Assembly: GCA_966112795.1 (NCBI GenBank)
Contig: CBHWED010000143.1
Coordinates: forward strand, 1 to 8,639
Direction of reading: 5' to 3'
Source: Croceibacterium_A sp966112795
GTDB lineage: Bacteria; Pseudomonadota; Alphaproteobacteria; Sphingomonadales; Sphingomonadaceae
DNA: 8,639 nt
Positions 4,750 to 8,639 of this stretch are shown one piece after another. Made by a program: the position numbers and the translations under genes. The notes below the pieces were generated by a model. That model was given only the letters and a program-made list of their open reading frames with translations. It was not told the origin of the DNA and did not search any database. Numbering within the stretch: the stretch's first letter is position 1; each line of letters starts with the position of its first letter.

Positions 4750-5901
4750 TCAGCGCCCCTGCCAAAGCTCGGGATGGTTCTCGAGGTAGGCCGTCAGCCA
4801 TGCGGTGAGCTTGCGGTGGTCGGCGAGGTTGCCGTGGTAGTCGCAGGCGTTCTGCTCGAGGCCGAGGTCGCCGAGCACCGGGAACAGGATCGTGCCGATG
4901 CCGGCGGCATGCGCCGCTTCGGCGACGCGTGCCTGCGCGGCGTCGCTGATCGCGGCGGTCTGCAGGTCGGGCTGGTTGGAGAGATCGGGCCAGATCGCGA
5001 GAATGGCCGCGCCGGGCGCGCGGCGGTGGAGCTCGGCGAGAAACACGCCGTAGGAGGCGACGTAGTCGGCGATCAGCGCCTTGTCGTCGGCCCACTTCTC
5101 GCCCGGCTTGAGCGGGGTCGAGAAGTCGTTGGCGAACAGGCCGATCACGATGACCTGCGGCTGCCAGGCGCGATCGTCCCAGGTCTCGGCCTGGCCGGGC
5201 AGCGCGCGCGGGTAGACCGCGGGCAGCGGCACGCCGGGGAGCTCGCCACCGTAGTTGCGGACCATGCCGCGGCCCGAGATCGCGTTGACCTGGTAGTCGG
5301 CGTCGAAGTGCCGCGCGACTTGCGCCGGGTAGGCCTGCTGGGTGTCGGTGCGCAGGCGGACTTCGTCCTTGGTGCACTGGATCGTCGCCGAACGGATGCC
5401 GTAGCCGGCCATGTTCGAATCGCCGATGAACTCGATCTGCCGCGGGCGCGGCGCGACGGTGAGCGGCTGGGCGTCGCCCGGGACGAAGAAGCCGTCGAAC
5501 GCGGCGGGGAGGGCGATGCTTTCGGTGACCTTCTCGAGGCGCAGGCGGTGCTCTCCCGTGCCGATGTCGCCGATATCGACCTCGGCACGACCGGGCTGGG
5601 CGAGCGTCACCGGCGGCAGGTCGTCGACCGTGAGGCGGTATTCGTTGGCGGGATCGTCGAACCTGAGCGTTACGCGATCGCCGCGGAACCTGGCTTCGAA
5701 ATAGACCCCGGGCCATTCGTGGACGAACGCGGTGCCGAGCGCGAGCGGCTCGACCTTGACTCGCCCGCCGACATGGACAGGCAGCGTCTGCCGGCCTGCG
5801 GGGGCCGGGCGGTCGGCAGGAGCGGTGGTCACGGTCTGCGCGGCAGCGGAGGCCGCTAGCGAGGCGAAGGCCAGGGCGGCGAGCGTGCGGGCGCGGATCA
5901 T
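4750..5901 (-). CDS. Exported SGNH/GDSL esterase, CE2-like
   Basis: A 383-residue secreted esterase, most like carbohydrate esterase family 2 (acetyl ester hydrolases acting on xylan and related polysaccharides). A signal peptide is clear (MIRARTLAALAFASLAASAAA, cleavage near 21). Residues about 40-150 form the strand-rich jelly-roll that precedes the catalytic domain in CE2. The SGNH domain follows: IEFIGDSNMAGYG with nucleophile S162, block II glycine at G210 (AISGRGMVRNY), block III N258 (GLFANDFS), and the catalytic His H356 in CDYHGNLADH, with D354 two residues before. The usual HPN/HPS after the catalytic His is HGN here. The substrate cannot be told from sequence; acetylated sugar is the family expectation. 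The start is set by the signal peptide, since the frame stays open far upstream and there is no clear ribosome binding site. It diverges from the SnoaL-like gene across 99 bases. Confidence 0.88.
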   Translation of the reverse strand: MIRARTLAALAFASLAASAAAQTVTTAPADRPAPAGRQTLPVHVGGRVKVEPLALGTAFVHEWPGVYFEARFRGDRVTLRFDDPANEYRLTVDDLPPVTLAQPGRAEVDIGDIGTGEHRLRLEKVTESIALPAAFDGFFVPGDAQPLTVAPRPRQIEFIGDSNMAGYGIRSATIQCTKDEVRLRTDTQQAYPAQVARHFDADYQVNAISGRGMVRNYGGELPGVPLPAVYPRALPGQAETWDDRAWQPQVIVIGLFANDFSTPLKPGEKWADDKALIADYVASYGVFLAELHRRAPGAAILAIWPDLSNQPDLQTAAISDAAQARVAEAAHAAGIGTILFPVLGDLGLEQNACDYHGNLADHRKLTAWLTAYLENHPELWQGR

Positions 5902-5910
5902 CGGCGCGGG

Positions 5911-5939
5911 TGATATCGCGCGGCCGGGCCCGGATGCAA
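5911..5939 (-). promoter_or_regulatory. Weak candidate promoter for the esterase gene
   Basis: On the minus strand TTGCAT (5939-5934) and ATATCA (5916-5911) are 17 bases apart. The -35 is fair and the -10 poor. Transcription would begin only a few bases before the ATG at 5901, giving an almost leaderless mRNA, which would fit the absence of a ribosome binding site there. Confidence 0.22.
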
Positions 5940-5946
5940 ACGCGCT

Positions 5947-5975
5947 TTGGCGATGCCGCGACGCGGCTGTAGGAT
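5947..5975 (+). promoter_or_regulatory. Sigma70-type promoter for the double SnoaL gene
   Basis: TTGGCG (5947-5952) and TAGGAT (5970-5975) are separated by exactly 17 bases. Transcription from about 5982 would leave a leader of roughly 20 bases carrying GGGGAGGA before the ATG at 6001. This placement excludes the in-frame TTG at 5947 as the translation start. Confidence 0.55.
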
Positions 5976-6000
5976 CGGCGCCAAAACGGGGAGGACAGGC

Positions 6001-7050
6001 ATGGCATTTCGCACGATCTTGGCCGCGGCGCTGCTCGCGGTGCCGGCGGTCGCGGCGCAGGCGCAGGAGACGCTCGAGCAGCGGGTCGAGCGGCTCGAGG
6101 CCGAATCGACGATCCGGCGGATGCTGATCGAGTACGGCAGGTTCCTCGATGCCAAGGACTTCCATGCCTATGCCGCGCTGTTCGCCCCCGACGGGGTGTG
6201 GCAGGGCGGGTTCGGCACGTTCACCGGGCCGGCGGCGATCGAGGCGATGCTGACGCAGAACCTCGGCGCGCCCGAGCCGGGGTTCGTCAACAAGGCCAAC
6301 TTCCACATGCTGACCAACCCGCTGATCGCGATCCAGGGCGAGCGGGCGCATGTCGAATCGAAGTACCTGTTCTGGACCGCCTCGCCCGACAACCGGCCGA
6401 CGCCGCTGCTCGCCGGGCGCTATGTCGACGAGTTCGTGCGGGTCGGCGGCGAGTGGCGGATCGCCCGGCGGACGACCTGGGGGCAGATCCCGTTCCGCGA
6501 TCCCAACCTGCCGCCGGCGCCCGGAGGCGGGTCGGCCGCGGCGCCGGCCGCGCCGTCGAGCGATGCGCGGCTGCGCCAGGTCGAGGACCAGCTCGCGATC
6601 CAGCGGGTGCTGGTCGAGTACGGCGCGCGGCTCGATAACCGCGACTATGCCGGCTACGCGGCCTTGTTCGCGCGCGAGGGGACCTGGCAGAACGGAGCGA
6701 CCGTGCGGCGCGGACGGGCCGAGATCGAGCAGCTGCTCGTCGGCCTGTTCGGGACGCCGGCGGCGGGGTTCGTCAACCGCGAGGATTTCCACATGATCCT
6801 CAACCCGCAGATCGACGTCGCCGGCGACCGGGCCACGGTTCGCTCGCGGCACCTCCTGGTCATGCGCGGGGCCGACGGCAGCCCGGTGCCCGAGCTCGCC
6901 GGGGTCTACGAGGACGAGTTCGTGCGCGAGGACGGCCAGTGGAAGATCCTCCACCGCGTCGACAACCCGATCATGCCGACGGCCGACGAGTGGCGGCGGG
7001 AGATGGCCGCGCGGCAGGCGCGGCAGGCGCCCTCTGCCAACTCCGACTAG
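6001..7050 (+). CDS. Exported tandem SnoaL-like (NTF2-fold) protein
   Basis: A 349-residue protein of unknown substrate, built from a signal peptide (MAFRTILAAALLAVPAVAAQA, residues 1-21) and two homologous NTF2/SnoaL_4-like domains, about 30-160 and 194-320. They are joined by a Pro/Ala/Gly linker (about 169-188). The copies align without gaps over 58 positions (Y45-H102 against Y207-H264, constant offset 162), with 28 identities by hand count. Both keep Y-x4-D (Y45/D50, Y207/D212) and the FHM-x2-NP motif with H102/H264; in SnoaL_4-type dehydratases such as BaiE, Tyr, Asp and His at comparable spacing form the active site (from memory). A fourth acidic residue known there is not obvious. Each domain ends with a DEFVR...GxWxIxxR hairpin. 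GGAGGA lies five bases before the ATG. A 9-base tandem repeat at 7012-7029 encodes RQARQA. An isomerase or dehydratase role is plausible; a binding role is also possible. Confidence 0.85.
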   Translation: MAFRTILAAALLAVPAVAAQAQETLEQRVERLEAESTIRRMLIEYGRFLDAKDFHAYAALFAPDGVWQGGFGTFTGPAAIEAMLTQNLGAPEPGFVNKANFHMLTNPLIAIQGERAHVESKYLFWTASPDNRPTPLLAGRYVDEFVRVGGEWRIARRTTWGQIPFRDPNLPPAPGGGSAAAPAAPSSDARLRQVEDQLAIQRVLVEYGARLDNRDYAGYAALFAREGTWQNGATVRRGRAEIEQLLVGLFGTPAAGFVNREDFHMILNPQIDVAGDRATVRSRHLLVMRGADGSPVPELAGVYEDEFVREDGQWKILHRVDNPIMPTADEWRREMAARQARQAPSANSD

Positions 7051-7058
7051 GCGAGCGG

Positions 7059-7072
7059 AGCCTGATCAGGCT
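7059..7072. repeat. Perfect 14-base palindrome AGCCTGATCAGGCT
   Basis: It lies nine bases after the stop of the double SnoaL gene. As RNA it could form a 5-pair stem with a GATC loop, followed by GCTTTCG, so at best a weak terminator. It could equally be a protein-binding site upstream of the hydrolase gene. The spacer to 7124 otherwise shows no convincing promoter. Confidence 0.4.
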
Positions 7073-7124
7073 GCTTTCGTTGCGGGATTGAAGCCCGGCG
7101 GCATTACGGCCACCTAGGCGGCCT

Positions 7125-7790
7125 ATGACCGAGTCCCCGCTGCGCGCCGCGATCATCCCCGTCACCCCGTTCGTGCAGAACTGCTCGCTGGTGTGGTGCA
7201 CCACGACCATGCGCGGGGCGCTGGTCGATCCGGGGGGCGATCTCGACAAGCTCAAGGCCGGCGTGGCCAAGGCCGGGGTCACGCTCGAGAAGATCCTGCT
7301 GACCCATGGCCACGCCGATCACTGCGGGCAGGCCGGGATGCTGGCGCACGAGCTGTCGCTGCCGATCGAAGGGCCGCACGAGGCGGACCGCTTCTGGATC
7401 GCGCGGCTCGAGGACGACGGGCCGCGGTTCGGGATCGAGACCCGGGTGTTCGAGCCCGACCGCTGGCTGGTCGACGGCGACACCGTCACGGTCGGCGAGG
7501 TCGAGCTCGAGGTTATCCACTGTCCGGGCCATACGCCGGGCCACGTGGTGTTCTTCCACCGGGGCGCGCGCTTCGCTTTCGTCGGCGACGTGCTGTTCCA
7601 GGGCTCGATCGGGCGGACCGACTTCCCGATGGGCAATCACCAGGACCTGCTCGACGCGATCACCGGCAAGCTGTGGCCGCTCGGCGACGACGTCACCTTC
7701 GTCCCCGGCCATGGCCCCACGAGCACGTTCGGGCGCGAGCGGGTCAGCAACCCGTTCGTCAGCGACGCGGCGATCGCCGCGGGGCGCTGA
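7125..7790 (+). CDS. Metallo-beta-lactamase-fold hydrolase (YcbL/GloB-like)
   Basis: A 221-residue cytoplasmic hydrolase of the MBL superfamily, in the group of short glyoxalase II-like enzymes that includes E. coli YcbL. All seven ligands of a two-metal site can be placed: H61, H63, D65 and H66 in THGHADHCG, H136 in HCPGHTPGH, D155 in FVGDVLF, and H196 in FVPGHGP. The GSIGRTDFPMG segment (about 160-170) is characteristic of this group. It lacks the extra C-terminal domain of full-length glyoxalase II, so hydrolysis of glutathione thioesters is possible but not certain. The ribosome binding site is weak (AGGCGG shortly before the ATG). It lies 74 bases after the SnoaL-like gene and 149 bases before rpmF, which has its own promoter, so it is probably a separate unit or the tail of the upstream transcript. 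Confidence 0.92.
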   Translation: MTESPLRAAIIPVTPFVQNCSLVWCTTTMRGALVDPGGDLDKLKAGVAKAGVTLEKILLTHGHADHCGQAGMLAHELSLPIEGPHEADRFWIARLEDDGPRFGIETRVFEPDRWLVDGDTVTVGEVELEVIHCPGHTPGHVVFFHRGARFAFVGDVLFQGSIGRTDFPMGNHQDLLDAITGKLWPLGDDVTFVPGHGPTSTFGRERVSNPFVSDAAIAAGR

Positions 7791-7799
7791 ACCGCTCGC

Positions 7800-7827
7800 T
7801 TGCACCGCCACGAAAAATCGCTATAGC
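7800..7827 (+). promoter_or_regulatory. Sigma70-type promoter for rpmF-plsX
   Basis: TTGCAC (7800-7805) and TATAGC (7822-7827) are spaced 16 bases apart, the best promoter match in the window. It starts ten bases after the hydrolase stop codon. Transcription from about 7834 would give a leader of roughly 105 bases before rpmF. A second TTGCAC at 7865-7870 has no good -10 partner. Confidence 0.62.
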
Positions 7828-7939
7828 GCGCGCCTTCGCCGAACGGCCGTCTCCCGCCGCCGCCCTTGCACGAAGTAGGGGCTTGGCTTAGGGGCGCCGT
7901 CAAAGACGACATTAGAGATTTCAAGGAACAGGTGCCGCG

Positions 7940-8119
7940 ATGGCTGTCCCTAAGAGAAAAACTACCCCCTCCCGCCGGGGCATGCGCCGCTCGCACGACG
8001 CGCTCAAGGTCGAAGCCTTCCACGAGTGCCCCGATTGCGGCGAGCTCAAGCGCCCGCACAACCTGTGCGGTGCTTGCGGCCACTACAACGGGCGCGAGAT
8101 CGTCTCGGTCGGCCTCTAA
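7940..8119 (+). CDS. rpmF: 50S ribosomal protein L32
   Basis: A 59-residue structural protein of the large ribosomal subunit. The N-terminus MAVPKRKTTPSRRGMRRSHD is the classic L32 signature, basic and conserved. The C-terminal half is a zinc-ribbon type L32: C30 and C33 (ECPDCG) pair with C43 and C46 (LCGACG), so this is the zinc-binding form and not the cysteine-free paralogue found in some bacteria. It ends with HYNGREIVSVGL. Length is normal. AGGTG at 7930-7934 is the nearest ribosome binding site to the ATG. The gene is followed 24 bases later by plsX, the usual proteobacterial order linking ribosome and phospholipid synthesis genes. The DUF177 gene (yceD) that often precedes rpmF is not here; the upstream neighbour is the MBL hydrolase. 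Confidence 0.97.
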   Translation: MAVPKRKTTPSRRGMRRSHDALKVEAFHECPDCGELKRPHNLCGACGHYNGREIVSVGL

Positions 8120-8143
8120 GGCCGGAAAGCCAGGAATTCGCGC

Positions 8144-8639
8144 ATGAGCCTGCCGCGTATCGCCGTTGACGCGATGGGCGGCGACGAGGGCGTGCGCGTG
8201 ATGGTCTCGGGCGCCGCGCTCGCGCGCCGCCGGCACGACAAGTTCAAGTTCCTGCTCGTCGGCGACGAGACGCAGATCAAGGCTGCGCTCGACAGCCACC
8301 CGAACATGCGCAACGCGTCGGAGATCCTCCATTGCGAGGATGTCGTCGGCGGCCACGAGAAGCCGACCGCCGCGCTGCGGCGGGCGAAGAAGACCTCGAT
8401 GGGGCTGGCGATCGAAGCGGTGAAGAGCCGCGACGCCGGCGCCGCGGTCAGCGCCGGCAACACCGGCGCGCTGATGGCGATGTCGAAGCTCGCGCTGCGC
8501 ACGATGCCGGGGATCGACCGGCCGGCGCTCGCCGGGCTCATGCCGACGCTCGAGGAGCACGACGTGGTCATGCTTGACCTCGGTGCCAACACCGAGTGCG
8601 ACGCGCGCAACCTCGTCCAGTTCGCGATCATGGGCGCGG
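8144..8639 (+). CDS. plsX: Phosphate acyltransferase PlsX, 5' part
   Basis: Converts acyl-ACP to acyl-phosphate, the acyl donor for PlsY in membrane phospholipid synthesis; a peripheral inner-membrane enzyme. Only the first 165 codons are present because the window ends; the full protein is usually about 340-350 residues. Recognisable family motifs are IAVDAMGGDEG at 6-16 (the N-terminal loop), SAGNTGALM at 103-111, and MLDLGANTECDARNL near the end of the visible part. AGGA at 8132-8135 lies eight bases before the ATG. The gene is co-transcribed with rpmF; fabH would be expected next but lies outside the window. Confidence 0.96.
   Translation, partial: MSLPRIAVDAMGGDEGVRVMVSGAALARRRHDKFKFLLVGDETQIKAALDSHPNMRNASEILHCEDVVGGHEKPTAALRRAKKTSMGLAIEAVKSRDAGAAVSAGNTGALMAMSKLALRTMPGIDRPALAGLMPTLEEHDVVMLDLGANTECDARNLVQFAIMGA

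Noticed and set aside
4750..6954. A 734-codon minus-strand frame covering the esterase and running antisense through the SnoaL-like gene
   Set aside because: Only the part from 5901 downward encodes a recognisable protein with a signal peptide. The upstream part is Arg/Pro/Asp-rich antisense of the SnoaL-like gene, a common effect of high GC content, not a fusion.
7012..7029. Tandem 9-base repeat CGGCAGGCG x2
   Set aside because: It simply encodes RQARQA at the C-terminus of the SnoaL-like protein; likely slippage in a tolerant tail, not a functional element.
1..8639. CRISPR arrays, tRNA or rRNA genes, insertion sequences
   Set aside because: No regularly spaced repeats, no tRNA T-loop/acceptor pattern, no rRNA-like stretch and no transposase or terminal inverted repeats were seen in the window.

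Overview
The window is GC-rich (about 70% by eye) with dense, short-spaced genes and little intergenic DNA. Protein style, the rpmF-plsX pair and the look of the small regulators suggest an alphaproteobacterium, most likely a sphingomonad (Sphingomonas or a relative). This placement is an inference from family resemblance. I see no transposase, integrase, CRISPR array, tRNA or rRNA, so this looks like chromosomal backbone with lineage-specific genes between housekeeping ones.

Layout. Positions 1-2949 (+) form a tight run: a divergent-type cysteinyl-tRNA synthetase (cysS), a small exported protein with a CxC motif, and a D-2-hydroxyacid dehydrogenase that overlaps the previous gene by an ATGA. 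Positions 2950-3117 hold no clear gene but contain two consecutive inverted repeats and a possible 19-codon reading frame with a good ribosome binding site. Positions 3118-3649 (-) are two overlapping small genes: a 62-residue protein resembling a minimal Cro/XRE helix-turn-helix, then an unrecognised 117-residue protein. They diverge from a LexA/CI-like S24 peptidase regulator (3773-4399, +) across a 123-base spacer with inverted repeats. A small three-helix membrane protein (4404-4661, -, probably TTG start) ends four bases from the regulator. Next come an exported SGNH/CE2-type esterase (4750-5901, -) and, divergent from it, an exported protein made of two tandem SnoaL-like domains (6001-7050, +). 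The right end has a metallo-beta-lactamase-fold hydrolase (7125-7790), then rpmF (ribosomal protein L32) and the start of plsX, which runs off the window.

How the genes work together. cysS, rpmF and plsX are housekeeping genes (translation and phospholipid synthesis). The small HTH protein, the 117-residue protein and the S24 regulator are arranged like a genetic switch: divergent promoters, an autocleavage-type repressor and overlapping target genes, but with no phage genes nearby. The esterase and the double-SnoaL protein both carry signal peptides and probably act in the periplasm; nothing here ties them to a known pathway. The points most worth a second look are the divergent switch, the structured spacer after the dehydrogenase, the duplicated SnoaL protein with active-site-like residues kept in both halves, and the atypical zinc-site motif of CysRS.
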